This document shows positions 14,801 through 26,429 of a stretch of 64,000 nucleotides of DNA, piece by piece. The notes below the pieces were generated by a model. That model saw nothing but the letters and a program-made list of their open reading frames with translations, was not told the DNA's origin and ran no database searches. Positions within the stretch are counted from its first letter, which is position 1; the number at the start of each line of letters is the position of its first letter. This DNA is from Apostichopus japonicus. Lineage: Eukaryota; Echinodermata; Holothuroidea; Aspidochirotida; Stichopodidae. The stretch lies in contig NC_092579.1 in the NCBI RefSeq assembly GCF_037975245.1, positions 16,640,178 through 16,704,177 on the forward strand, given 5' to 3'. Position numbers and translations under genes: made by a program.

Positions 14801-17800
14801 CAACTCCAACAAGAGCCATATTACCGGCCAAGAAGTGACCGTCAACAAAGTCATGCAGCGACTGAGGACTGATGCTGGGGATCATAAACTCTGGTGCATA
14901 GAGAGATTTACCGAGAGACGAGCGGAAAGCAGCAGAGTGAAGACCCTCGATAACGTCTGAGGGAAAGAAGAAGACACAAAACCAAATGGGAATACTTTGA
15001 AGAGAAAGTTGTTGAATAAAAGGTGTCCAGCAGAAAATAATTGGACTACAATTACAATGGTGAAAATCTCAACAGCACTTAAAATTAGAACTAATGACTG
15101 ATGAATACAGGGGCAGCAAATCCAGGGGGTGGTTAACCCACCTACCTCAACGTTTGCGAATCTTTCTTTCAGGACGTTCCTGTTATGTTAATCACAAGTA
15201 TTAAGTACCCTCTTTTCTTTATTGTGACCAACAAAATGAAAACTTTTGCTTGTCATTAAATGTGATGTTAGTTACATACAAAATGCCCTGTCGATGAAAA
15301 AGTAATTACACTTTAGTAGTTCCCGTTTTAGGGAAAAAAAACATAAATTATTGGAATTTGTGGTACTTAATGCACAGAGGTTCCTTTTGCCAGGAAGTTT
15401 GAGGTAATTTTGTGGATTTCCCTACAAACTGAAGTCACATGTACCAGACAGCATATTATGGTTACCCTCTGCCCTTTATCTGCCTGAAGGCTTGGCAAGC
15501 AGATGTCATAATTGCTTGATTAATGGGAAAGTCCCTTATGAAACAACCCTGACATGGGCACTGAAAACCATTTAAGAAGGTTTAGTTACCAGCAATTAAG
15601 TCATTATTTCTGACAGCTAGATCCATTTTCAGTCTGATTTTATTGTCTTTCACTTCCCAGTCCCGGAACTCTTGACCCGTTGTCACAGCGGTCAGATAAT
15701 GGCATGCTGTATCTCTGAAATTGAAATGTGAAAATTTAACCAAGATAGAAAAGTCATGTTACTCTACTGTTAGTTTTATCTTAAACTTTAGAATGAAAGG
15801 TTCAGCTTCTTAAAATTCATGATAACTAAAATAAAAACTTGCACACAATTTAATCCACACTTCAAGGGAAAGAATACTCCAAATATTCCAAATTTAATTG
15901 TTTGCACGGGGTTCTCTGCTTTTTGTTATGTCTAACTTTTATCTTACAAAACTACAGTAAGAGTTGCTTCGATTGTAAGCAAGCATTTTTGTATTTGCCA
16001 AATTCTTTTTGCTCTTGTGAGATATTTTGTCATCTTGGAAGAGAAAAGATGAGCCATGGGTCTTATCATTGGGGAAGGAGGGGGGATGGAGGGGTGTTAG
16101 GAGATGGATTATGACTTACAAGTTATCTCTCAAGCACTGAACGGTATATGTCATGTGCTCTTTTGTGGTTGTTGCCTCCAAACTGGCTCCGATGTCCTCA
16201 AGTCCTCGACTAATGCTGAAACTGGATGCTCCCTTCGATGTCTACAATATAATTAAGACAGTGGTATAGAATAGACTGGTTGGCTAATTAATGGTACAGG
16301 TACAGTATGGAATATATTCTTCATCATAGACTGAAAGCAATGGGATATTCACAACCATTTAGCAAACTTGCTAAAAGTTTCAAATATAATGTTCAGTCAA
16401 ACATAGTTGGTAGTGTGTAAATTGGGGGACACCACAAATGAATCACACTCATGGAATGTGGAATGGCCTATTAAATATTCGCTACAGGAAATTAACCTCA
16501 CAAAAATATGAGGGAAAAAAAAACAGTCGCCACGCATCATTCCATTAAATCACTTTAAGTTAGATGAAACTAGTGAGAAGACCCTGTCTGTAGTCACTGT
16601 GACTTACCAAATTAGCAAATGTCCGGAGGCAATGTGTGATTCCCAGATTTTCTGATGTCTCGTACCTCGAACCGGCATTGACGACAACACTGACCTTCGA
16701 GACAGGAGAGTAGTTGTCCAATGATGCCACCGTTAAGCCATTTGCTAGTTTGGAGACCTACGGCGGGTGTAAAGGTTAGGGAAAAAAATATATACTTACA
16801 GTAGTGGTATTTACTATGAGTATGAGCTACGTGTCTTTTTAACATTTTGCATATATCTGTTAGTCTACAAGGCGGTTCAGCCATTTCTGAAGAGTGACAA
16901 CTGGCATTGAATAATGACATCTTTACTGCTAAGTGAAAAAAGGCAACAAACTTAGCAAGTTAGCATAAGTGCGTAAGTAACTTAGCATAAGGTCATAGGT
17001 TCAAGGCCCAGCTATTTTAATCAAGCTTTTACCATATGTAATTTTTTTTCTTCCCCAAATTGGTACCTTGTTGACTGGTACTGTTAATCAAGACATATAA
17101 GCAGTAGTTCATTTCACTAGTAATATTCAGAGAAAATGACTTAGGATGTGCCAATATGTGTTACTGATATCTTGCTGGATTGATTTTTCGGGATTATTTT
17201 GTAAAGCAGGTGGGTGGAGAGATAATGTGTACACTGTTACAACATGCATGCATGTGAACATTACAAAAGTAAAGAAATGTTTTCTTTACCACAACATCTT
17301 GTTTTGGTAAAATCGCCCCTTCTTCACTCTTCCTTGTGGCAGAAGCCTGAGCAGAATAGCACCTCCTCTGAAATTCAAACCAATCGTAAAGTGTAATGCT
17401 CTCCAAAAGAAAAACCACTTCCACATAGTCTAGTTTATTTAAAATGTCGTCAAAGATGCTACCTATGGTTGCAGTACTGACTGCAGTTATAAATACGGCA
17501 GTGTCTTTGCAAAATTCTTCTTCTTCTTCTTACGTTGCAGAAACCCATAGGGCATAAGCGCATCGAGGCAATGGAGATAAAGTGCCTTGCCCAAGGACAC
17601 AACGCAGTGATCTGACCAGGGCTCGAACCTGTAATCCTTAGATCACAAGTCCACTGCCTTAACCACTTGACCACAATGCCCCCCTTTAAAAAAAATTACA
17701 TTTCTTTTATCATCTGCTTTGACATCTTTTGCTAGAAGTAACCCGCGTCATATACCCTTTGTACTAAAAGTATTTCGGTCTCGGAAACTGTGGAAGTTAA

Positions 17801-19174
17801 TGGGCCTTTCCTTTATGAAGGACAACCAGGTCTTGATTTTGGTTGTCCAGCCAGCAAATTTGGTAGTCCAAAAAGATAGTGCAATGATAAAATGACCATT
17901 ATGTACACTGTACAGTAGGAGAAATGTATTGGTTTGGTGATATAACATTAGTTAAACTCTCCTATGGGTGGATCATATAGGCTTACCACTATTTTTGTTT
18001 TATTTTAATATTTTCAAGGTCATAGTTACAATGCAATCGGAACTTAGTGTAAGTTACACCTGTCATCCATCGGATAAACGTCAGAGCTCAATTGGTCGTA
18101 TGAACAGAAATTTGGTCGTCTCGGACTACCATTACAAATTTGCCCTGATGATGTTTTGCAATTTAACAAGTTTTTGTTGGAATACCTGATTGCCAGAGGT
18201 TCAATGTGAGGTGTAATCAATAAAATCACATATTTAAGAAGTCAGGAAGAATTCTTAAAATAAAAACTTTTGAGATGCCACATAGGTCAAATGCAGAGTG
18301 CAGACATTGACATCTTCTCCAACACTAACAGGATATTCATACTGTAAAAGAGTAAGAGAATTATTGATTTATTTTGCAAGGTGGAGAAGTTGTTACCGTT
18401 TTAGTACCTCATAAACGTTTTTGAGAATGACACATTAATGCAGAACATTGACATCTTGTTGAACAGTATAGTCTTGCTGGGTTGGTGATTATTTTATTAA
18501 TTAGGTGAGGTCTAATTTACTTTTTTGGCTGGAGACCAAGTCCCAGTGGGGAAGAATACTTTGTACTGGAGTTGGGTAGGCCTAGAGAAGTTAAACAGAT
18601 GGCACTGGGTGAAGAAGTTTAATAGCTGAAAAGTATTGACTGAGACCCATAAAAAAAACCGACCTGCTGAATGGTGAGGTATTCTAACTTAGGGCCTAGC
18701 CAAGACCCAACTGTTCTTTATGCCAAACTTAGTGATAATTACAATTGTACAGACCACAAGGTACTTGCTACTGCTAGCCGAACCAATTGGACCCTTTTCA
18801 ATATGTCTGAAATTGAGAGTGGAAACTATACCTAATGTACAAAGGTCATACCATTTGTTCATACTGAGTTATTGATGTCTAACTGTGTTACTAACACAAG
18901 TAACAGTACACTAACATTAGGCCGACCAGCCAGCCAAGCCTAACCATTGTTAACAATATTGCTACAATTAAATTGAGCGACATTAGTGTGTTAGGTTACA
19001 GAAGACTAGGCCTAGTCTAGATCTGGAGGGATATATCGGGTAGCTTCACCCGTATCAGAAAAGTTTGGCCCAAAAACTTTTCGATCAAAACATTGATGAC
19101 AGAGTTTCTAAGCATTTGGTACAAGTACTTACGGCTATCCTTGATACCGCGGGACGAACGCCTGACAAGGACAT
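11848..19174 (-). CDS. UQCRC2: Cytochrome b-c1 complex subunit 2 (core protein 2)
   Basis: Structural core subunit of mitochondrial respiratory complex III, in the M16 peptidase-like fold on the matrix side of the inner membrane. Coding exons (transcript order): 19133-19174, 17290-17367, 16608-16757, 16120-16241, 15590-15714, 14801-14956, 14255-14347, 13846-14051, 13374-13454, 13055-13131, 12280-12433, 11848-11940. All join in phase with GT-AG sites to give 458 aa; the human protein is about 453. Exons 1-2 encode a basic, Ser/Ala/Arg-rich mitochondrial presequence. The body contains hallmarks such as KLANGLTVASLDNYSPVSK (43-61), KGASSFSISRGLE (93-105) and the C-terminal MAVSGNLSNTSYLEEL. Where active M16 peptidases have HxxEH, this protein has HCLRT (82-86), so it should be catalytically inactive, as expected for this subunit. 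Intron 1 (about 1.8 kb) holds a SINE. I chose the start because it is the first ATG and gives a targeting peptide. Confidence 0.97.
16960..17010. repeat. Possible SINE fragment (B-box-like)
   Basis: Contains GGTCATAGGTTCAAGGCC, similar to a pol III B box, within UQCRC2 intron 2. No A box or tail is clear; weak call. Confidence 0.3.
17517..17684 (-). mobile_element. tRNA-derived SINE in UQCRC2 intron 1
   Basis: On the minus strand the element begins GGGGGGCATTGTGG, has a pol III A box TGGTCAAGTGG (17663-17673) and a B box GGTTCGAGCCC (17619-17629), and continues into the conserved non-tRNA segment CCTTGGGCAAGGCACTTTA, which is common in invertebrate SINEs. It ends in a (CTT/AAG)n tail at 17517-17531. 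The ~45-bp A-to-B spacing is tRNA-like. No convincing target duplication was resolved next to the A-rich flank. Confidence 0.88.
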
Positions 19175-20241
19175 TTTCACACTGTAACAGATAGGCCTTA
19201 CTCTCGAAGCTTACCGACTATGCACACATAATATAACACTAGGAGCCTAGCCTAATGCTGCCGACACCACGTACTAATTCAGCCATACACAAATTCTAAT
19301 TCACGCCCTCTAATTTACGTAAGGTTCCACACTCGGTTGGTGTATCTTCCTAAAGCTAAATTTGGGGTTGAGCGGCGGATGGAGAGGAGCCTACGTAACA
19401 GCAGCTTGGGCACTCAAAAGTGAACCCCTCTTGCACTGCCATGCTCCTGATTTTGGAGCTATATTCTGAATTATTAATCAGGTCGGATTGGCCCATATTA
19501 TTCAATGTTAGGGTTGCTTTATACAGCTTATTGGCATTGTTTATATACAGGGAACAAAATTATTCTTTTGCAAGTGATATTGAACTTTACTGCACTATCA
19601 TTGTGTGTCGGAATCTGTATAGACGGACTATGTAAATTTCTCAAATTAACAAATATAACTGCCGTAAAGTATCCTTTCACCGATTTACCTTGAGCTTTAC
19701 CCATCGATATTGAATACCCATAACATTGCATACCATGCAATTCACCCTTGCACTATTCAGAATTTCCCGAATTGGAATTGGCCGTTGATCGAAATGGAAA
19801 ATGTCTGACATACAATTGATCGCTTTATATGTTATTTTTAGTAATAATCGCGCATGGGTGGCGATCATGGCGGGGGGGGGGGGTGCGGGAGAGGGGATAT
19901 GGTCCCCATTTTTTTAGGTGGGGGATATAATATCTAATATCCCCCCAATATTGGGTGGCATAGTTTTTTTAAGAGGCTATAAATACAAAATAATGCGTGA
20001 GATTATTTTTCCAAATCATTGGCGGTGGCTAAAACTTCATCCAACACATGCTGCATGAGGGACTCTTCGTGGTCGTTTATGTGACCTGTGACCGTATAGC
20101 ATGTTGTCACTCATGAATATTATCATACTCATCATAGTTCATCTCTTGTGTATGAGTGCCGGTACGTACAATCATATGATCCACATCGATATGGGTTCAC
20201 TGGGTTTCCATTTGGCCTGTTTCCTACAAGATTTCTAACCA

Positions 20242-20950
20242 CAGGCGCGTAGCCAAAGGGAGGGGGCGAAGGAGGAAACCGCCCGCCCCCCCCCCTCGAG
20301 CATATTTTTTGTATTTTTAATGATACCGAAGTTTGATAGTAGCCGTTATAAGAGGTTTTAATATTTGCACACCAATAAATTAACTGTGTCTGAATTTTCG
20401 AAAATTCCCTGACCAACATTCTTCATCATACTTCCCTCTACTCGTGCAATTTTGACCGGCCTGTTAGGGTTGAAGGGGGTTTTTCTATATTGGTTTTCAA
20501 TAGATGAAATTTTGTGCAACATTATGGGTATGTTTTGAAATGAATTTATTATTCAAATTCTGAACAAATAATGGGCTTAAAACCTTGAAAAGTGGGGCTG
20601 ACGGGTATTGTGGGCCGTTACGTATAGTATTACCTACAAAAGCAATGATCCACAGGAGATGCGATGAGGTCGAAACATGATGTGTGACTGCATGGTGACA
20701 ATCTTGAAAAAGGTAATGGATGAAAAAAACTATTGCGAAAAACTTGGTTCTCAGGCAAAAGTGTACATCTGGTTGGTCATTTTCAAGTCCGAGAAATGCC
20801 ATTTCCGGTGATCTGGGGGCTATCAAAACCAAAAATTTTCTTGTACGCTGCGCGCCGACTAATGGTGGCGCTCCGCTTTGATAGTAATTCGCGCCCTCCC
20901 CCCGGGTTAGAAAATCCTGAAGTTGCTAAGCGCCCGCCCCCCCCCCAATA
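20242..20950. mobile_element. Degraded non-autonomous element, copy A of family 2
   Basis: The left end reads CAGGCGCGTAGCCAAAGGG, a hAT-like terminus, followed by a C-rich tract. From about 20384 the sequence is clearly homologous to 59367-59900, including TTTCGAAAATTCCC, GGGCTGACGG and ATGGTGGCGCTCCGC. The right end is decayed and I could not find a target duplication, so boundaries are approximate. Long open frames over it are repeat artefacts. Confidence 0.6.
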
Positions 20951-21867
20951 CTTGAACAAATCGCCGCCCCCTGTTAACTCGCGTACCAGTCAAAGTCGGT
21001 ACCAAACGCAACAGACTGCAATGAAGGATAGCTTACGCTAAAAAATAATAATATTTTCCCTTGTAGAACATTAAAACACACTGCCACCAATCAAGGTTGT
21101 CAGGCTTCTATATATAACACTTTTAATTTTCGAGGAATGACCTTTTAAACATCTGAGGCCCATCAATGAAAGGGACTGAGGGTTTACAATTTTGTTTTTG
21201 ATAATGGCCCCAAATAAGAAGGTTACAGCGCACCATAAATTAGTCAAGGACAAATGGTGTTGATTGTCATTCAGTCTGTTGTTTATTTAATGTTAAAAGA
21301 CCAGCTGGAAAAAAACACATTAACAGCTCCAATCCCCCCCCCCCCCCCGCCCTCTTTTCCTTGGACTATGACATGCCAAGATTAATTGTGCCTGAAAGTA
21401 ATCTTGAAAAAGGTATGAAAATAGAATATACTAAAGCTGATCATTTGTAGTATACGCTACCTTTATGAAGGGTCATGGCATTGGTAGATGCGTTCACTTT
21501 AGTTTTAGTCATTTATGACAGTTTAATAACTTCATCTGATATGCTTCATGAAGGCATCCATATAGATTTATACATCAGGCAAAATTGTCATTTTATTTCT
21601 TATCAGTTTACTTCTCATTACGGTACGTCACAAGCCTGAATGACATTCAAGTGTGAGGCTGAATCTGCCTAGATACGAAGATTCCTATTTGTGTCATTGC
21701 AATGACTAAATATCCGACCAAGAAAAGAAAAAGCAAAATATATTTGATGAAAGTTATCTCAAATGTATTGCCAAGTGGAAACCGCAAATTGAATAATCAT
21801 GTAAACTTGTGCTGTTTGCTATACGTTTTTATATATGTTAGAGCATAGTGAGAAAAACTACTAACAT

Positions 21868-22044
21868 TGTAAGGGATAAGGCCTATATACACATATATAG
21901 AGACACAACAAATAAACCTTGTACGGTATCAGTTAACTATATAGCACATAAACTAAACGACTAGCATTTTAAGGAATAAGGCCTACACATATAGACACAA
22001 GAAATAATACTTTTACGGTATAAATTAACTATATAGCACACATA
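21868..22044. repeat. Tandem duplication, ~103-bp period
   Basis: Two diverged copies, each containing AAGGCCTA, ATATAGA, ACACAA, a GTA/TACGGTAT segment and TTAACTATATAGCACA. Non-coding. Confidence 0.75.
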
Positions 22045-23380
22045 TAATTCTGCATAAATGATTCAAGAAAACAATATAAAACTATTTTTTTTTTATATGG
22101 TTGCGAATATATGTATAGCCAGCTTCACTGTTACGAACGTCAGACTTTTGGAGTAAAGTTATAAAGCTGTATAAATTAAATCCATCCAGACACGTATGAT
22201 GGGATTTATATTTGCTCCAGACCCATGTCGCCAGTAAATGCCGCATTAACAAGCTCTTGGGCCTTAGGGTATATAATGCTACTCCCCCCCCCCCCATCTC
22301 TCCCATTACATACCGATAAAAAGGAAATTGGTTCCCTGATCCTGTACCCTTAGTTGACGCTGGTGGCCCCTTTGGCACTAGTCTCACCCGCTGGATAATT
22401 TAGCAGCCTGTATATCTAAAAAAAACTTTTCAGCTAACTTATACATGCTATGACTAACAAATGTTTGTGCCTAAGTGATACGTGGTGAATATGATTTATG
22501 TTTTTATGTCCCGATTATCAGATATTAATTTCGCCCCTGTCCGCCCACATCTTGGATACCACTTGCTTTAGTTTACCATGTATATAACGGTATAATTTGT
22601 TCTTGTAAATAACACGCAGTCATAATATTTGAGGGTGTTATACTTGATATCTGTATTATTCGAATATTATTGTATATATCTGTTTATTGATATTGTGTCC
22701 TTTCCGATGATTCCAAATATAATTCAGACTTAGATTTAGTGATCTTCTTTTTGGTCCATATTTTCTGTAGCAGTCGTGCACCACACCGAGAAGAGCCGGG
22801 TGTAGGAGGGGGAGGTTGAAAAGGCATATGTAGATTCCACATGACTATATGGGCTACTGAGACGCATAATTTATTCGTATTGATTTATTACTAGTGGGCC
22901 TATACGAACAGAAAGGGTAATGAGGTAAACCAAATTCATCATGCTAGACCGTAAATCACATTGGGATGTAAATGCAAATGATGATTTTTCTAATAAAACA
23001 TACAATTTTTAAAAGAAAAAAGATTATATGCAAATTATAACATATAAACTATATGCATATAAGATTTTAAACAGTGGAACATGCCCATAGTTGTCGATAG
23101 ATTGCTGATATAATAATCATATCACTGGGATATTTTTGATAGTTTCAGTTTACATGTGTTTGGCAAATGCAGTTAACTTTCTTTCTCCATTTATTTACCC
23201 CTGGATATCATTCTACCAATTAGTAAGTGTTTATATAGGCCAGCCTATACAACAATTATTTGTCATAGAGCGACGGCAATCATTTTACACTTACTCTATA
23301 TTAAACATAATATTAAGATTGAGATGACACTTGTATTTACATAGTTTACTGTTGGTCTCTAAACATCAGTCGTTTCTACC

Positions 23381-23704
23381 CTATGATGTTTTCATCGGTA
23401 CTCGAGAATCGGGCGAAATCCTGTTTTTTGAGCTCACCCTACGTATGACTGTACTGTCTGATAGTAATTGCCTCTTCTTCATACTTTTTTCAAGGTTCAT
23501 AATTTTCCCAATTTGTCCAGGTAAATGTGTCACAGATGTCACAACTCGATTCGGTTTTCTTGTTGTCTTATCATCCTCCGACGATTTCTCTTCTACCGAT
23601 GATATGGTGTCATTCGAAGATGTCCGTTTTAATGAAGATGTGCTGATAATTTTCCGAAAGCGGAAAATTTCAGGAGTCATCGGATTAAGTAAGTTGCGTG
23701 ACAT
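23381..23704 (-). CDS. Small basic Ser/Lys/Arg-rich protein, family member 1
   Basis: Intronless 107-aa frame, unrecognised. It is highly polar and basic with a Ser/Glu/Asp patch at about residues 34-48 and no signal peptide or membrane span. Its last ~35 residues, from EKSMKKRQLLSDST through RISPDSRVP to the stop, align with the C-terminus of the 110-aa protein at 35367-35699. Shared positions include EK, Q, LSDST, RR, RI-P and RVP, and homology is visible at DNA level around the LSDST codons. A TATA-like TTTATATAGA (minus strand) lies about 40 bp upstream of the ATG, and AATAAA (minus strand; 23190-23195) lies 186 bp downstream of the stop. The opposite strand is also open (128 aa) but lacks the shared signature, so I prefer this strand. 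Function is unknown; Ser/Arg-rich spacing leaves room for phosphorylation. Confidence 0.6.
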   Translation of the reverse strand: MSRNLLNPMTPEIFRFRKIISTSSLKRTSSNDTISSVEEKSSEDDKTTRKPNRVVTSVTHLPGQIGKIMNLEKSMKKRQLLSDSTVIRRVSSKNRISPDSRVPMKTS

Positions 23705-23740
23705 TTTTTACCACTAATACACGGTACACACACACAGTGA

Positions 23741-23750
23741 TCTATATAAA
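23741..23750 (-). promoter_or_regulatory. TATA-like element of small basic gene 1
   Basis: The minus strand reads TTTATATAGA, ending about 37 bp before the ATG at 23704. That spacing implies a very short 5' UTR, as in compact intronless genes. Assignment rests on sequence and position only. Confidence 0.4.
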
Positions 23751-26156
23751 CAGTTACGTATCAAATATTTGTTGTAAAATCTAAAACGGCAACATGTGAC
23801 ACAATTTCTCAAAGTTGTTTTCCACCTACTAGACCACATTTGTCTATAGTTATTGAATTATTTCTTCCAAGATTCTAAAAGTCATGATATTTTGCTCAGT
23901 TATTGACAAAGAGGCAGCAGACGAGCAAGTTATTATACCAAAGCTCCCATTCGGTGAACAACTATAAAAATTGGCATACCCACTGAAGAAGAAAAAAGCG
24001 TGTATCTTCCGATTGTTTTATATATTTTCCGTGTTAAAGAGACAGGGTTGATAAACGGAGTTCGTTGGCAATCGGACGTCCTCATATGAGTAACGTATAT
24101 TTTCTACGTGCCAAAGCGGAGTTTCTAGTCTGAAAACTACATGCTGACAGTGATGAAGGATTCCATTCCAACCTGGAAAGAAAAACACGAAACGTGGTAA
24201 TTAACTGAATGATGGAAAATTGATTTTCGCAGACCTACAGTTGGCCCATATCATGCACAAGGGCACACTGGGTAGGAACCGGTGGGTAGCTGCATGGGTC
24301 ATATGATGTGAAATGCACAGACGGTCGAAATACATCGCTTGTTTTATGGCCTCTGTGTCACCGGTTTGATATCATTGAGCCGGTAGCAATTCATGCCCAG
24401 TCCGCCCCTAGTATATTTGTTAAATTTATTGAAGATGGTGGGCTTATGTCAGATATTAGTTAGATAATCCTAGACCTACTGTATACTTGGTGTGAAGAGG
24501 GCGGTGAAGGTGTGCGGGGCTATATATTGCCCGAAATATGTTATTTTTTTTTTCATTTAAAGTGTTGCAAAAAATTCCATAACATAGCAAACCTTATATC
24601 CTCATTAGGAATTTAATCTCGACGGTGTATCGGTAAATAATCACATGTACAACCATGCATGACGATGTACTTTTTTTTTTTGCCAGAATTGGAAGGGAAA
24701 ACAGGGGAGTGTAGGATTAGGGATCGGTATGTTCGTTTTATAATGGAATACATTAATGAGGCTTTAATACTACAGACTCATTTACGGTAACACTTTAATA
24801 TCAGATTAAATATGAGCAGGGGCAATGTACTAGAGGAATTTGCCACTTCACTCCAACACCCACCCCCTCCCCACCCCCCTCTCCCACTCAAAATATTAAA
24901 AGAAAAATTGATCAATGCCTCTATAAGAAAGATGTGTAGAATGAAAAGTATAATTTTTCTCTTTCATTTTTCAAAATGTAATACTATAGCAATTATATAA
25001 GTGCTCTTTGAGTTTAGAGTATGGAAGATGTTACTTGCTCTTGGGGTTCATTGTTACCATCTTTCTTCGACTATCATTAAAAACCATGATTAACACTTGC
25101 AGTATGTCATTTACGACTGCCTTACACGAATATGGTACTGATATATAACAAGCAATATATGGTATAGACCTATAATTAAATTCGGAAAATAAACAAACAT
25201 TTTCATATTGCATTTTACACGTGGTTAACTGATGAAAATTAGGAAATATTGATAATCGAACAGAATTAGTAAAGACTATAGTTGATTTAGTGCAATGGTT
25301 AATCTGGTCAGCAATGTTTCTTTTGAACCTAATCCCTGGTTTATTTCCATTTCAGCGACAACGTTATGTTTTCTGTATTGTCTTACATTTGATATATTTA
25401 CTAGTAGTATATAATCAGCTCGGTTAATATAATTTACTTCCACCATGGTATTTGTACTACAACCGACAAATCCAAAATAACGCCATATTTTGACCGAATG
25501 CAATCGTTTATATAATACCTATTATAAGAGTGTAAGATCCTGGATTTTAAAAGGAGGAATTGTGGCCCCGTGGTCATTGAAGCAGACTCCCATGTACGGG
25601 GAGAGGGTGATCCTCTCACAGAAAAAAATAATGAAACGTGAAATGGTGCATTCCCAGTGTGGTATATTATTAAGGTTACAAATTAGGTCTAAGATCAGTG
25701 TTTTTGACGCAAGGTTTTCAACACGACTATACACACAAGCCTTTCCCTCAACAAGCTCAAAACGAAATGAAATTTCACTTACCAGAGAGTGTGTAGCATA
25801 TACGAGAGTCTCGACTATAGTCGTCGCAGAGCGTTCTCTTTAGAATGCGTCTATTGCAGTATTAATAAATGTCTTCGATGTTTGGTTAAGGATTTTCTCT
25901 GATTCGTGTGCACGTTTAGCCTATCGTGAATTATACTAGTTCCTCATATGTGTCTTATATTTAAAGGCCACAGTACATAGCGCGCCTACACTCCACAAAA
26001 CAGTATACACATTAACGTATACGGTATGTGGCATATACTGATATCCTATGCATGGCTCAGATTGCCCCAAGTTTTATTTTGTTTGTCCCTGGACCAAAGA
26101 TTCAATAGAGACTGTATTGATTCGATGAGTTACATACACTGTGGCAAATAAGCACC

Positions 26157-26429
26157 ATGGCAACGGAACGCGGATCGCCGTGGACTCAGGCCTCAAACTA
26201 TATATGCGGAGTCAAAACGGCCTGGTCAATACGCTTGTATAGATTGCGGTCAAGGACAACGAAAGGTTTCAACAATAGGCCTAGTGCTTTTAGCACAGCG
26301 GTCCTGCCAACAACCCTTACGGCCCCTTGTATACGGAAACCTGTCAACCTTCCCACAAATGAACAGAACTTGACAAAAACGGGGAAAAAGGACCATTCAC
26401 TTCCTACTGTTAGAAATGTAATTGTATAA
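26157..26429 (+). CDS. Possible small intronless protein, 90 aa
   Basis: The frame starts at an ATG in a strong context (CACCATGG) and encodes a basic, Thr/Arg/Pro-rich protein without hydrophobic segment. It has no relative elsewhere in the window and I do not recognise it. It could equally be a first exon or a chance frame. The good initiation context and the slightly higher GC than its surroundings are the only support. Confidence 0.25.
   Translation: MATERGSPWTQASNYICGVKTAWSIRLYRLRSRTTKGFNNRPSAFSTAVLPTTLTAPCIRKPVNLPTNEQNLTKTGKKDHSLPTVRNVIV

Larger units (their letters stand above)
19175..23380. other. Intergenic with repeats
   Basis: The first ~150 bases are the probable promoter and 5' UTR of UQCRC2; no TATA element is evident there. 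The rest contains a degraded element with hAT-like left end (20242 to about 20950), several poly-C runs (around 20282, 20937 and 21335), and a ~103-bp tandem duplication (21868-22044). No gene is supported. Confidence 0.5.

Noticed and set aside
19420-19868. Several 60-70 aa frames near the UQCRC2 promoter
   Set aside because: Short, overlapping on both strands, no recognisable feature.
23331-23717. 128-aa plus-strand frame opposite the small basic gene
   Set aside because: The minus-strand reading carries the signature shared with 35367-35699; the plus frame has no relative and looks like its shadow.
25434-25843. Frames on both strands, including a minus segment reading ITLSPYMGVCFNDHGATIPP after a possible acceptor
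   Set aside because: It looks somewhat exon-like, but no partner exon or known domain was found; kept out of the gene list.
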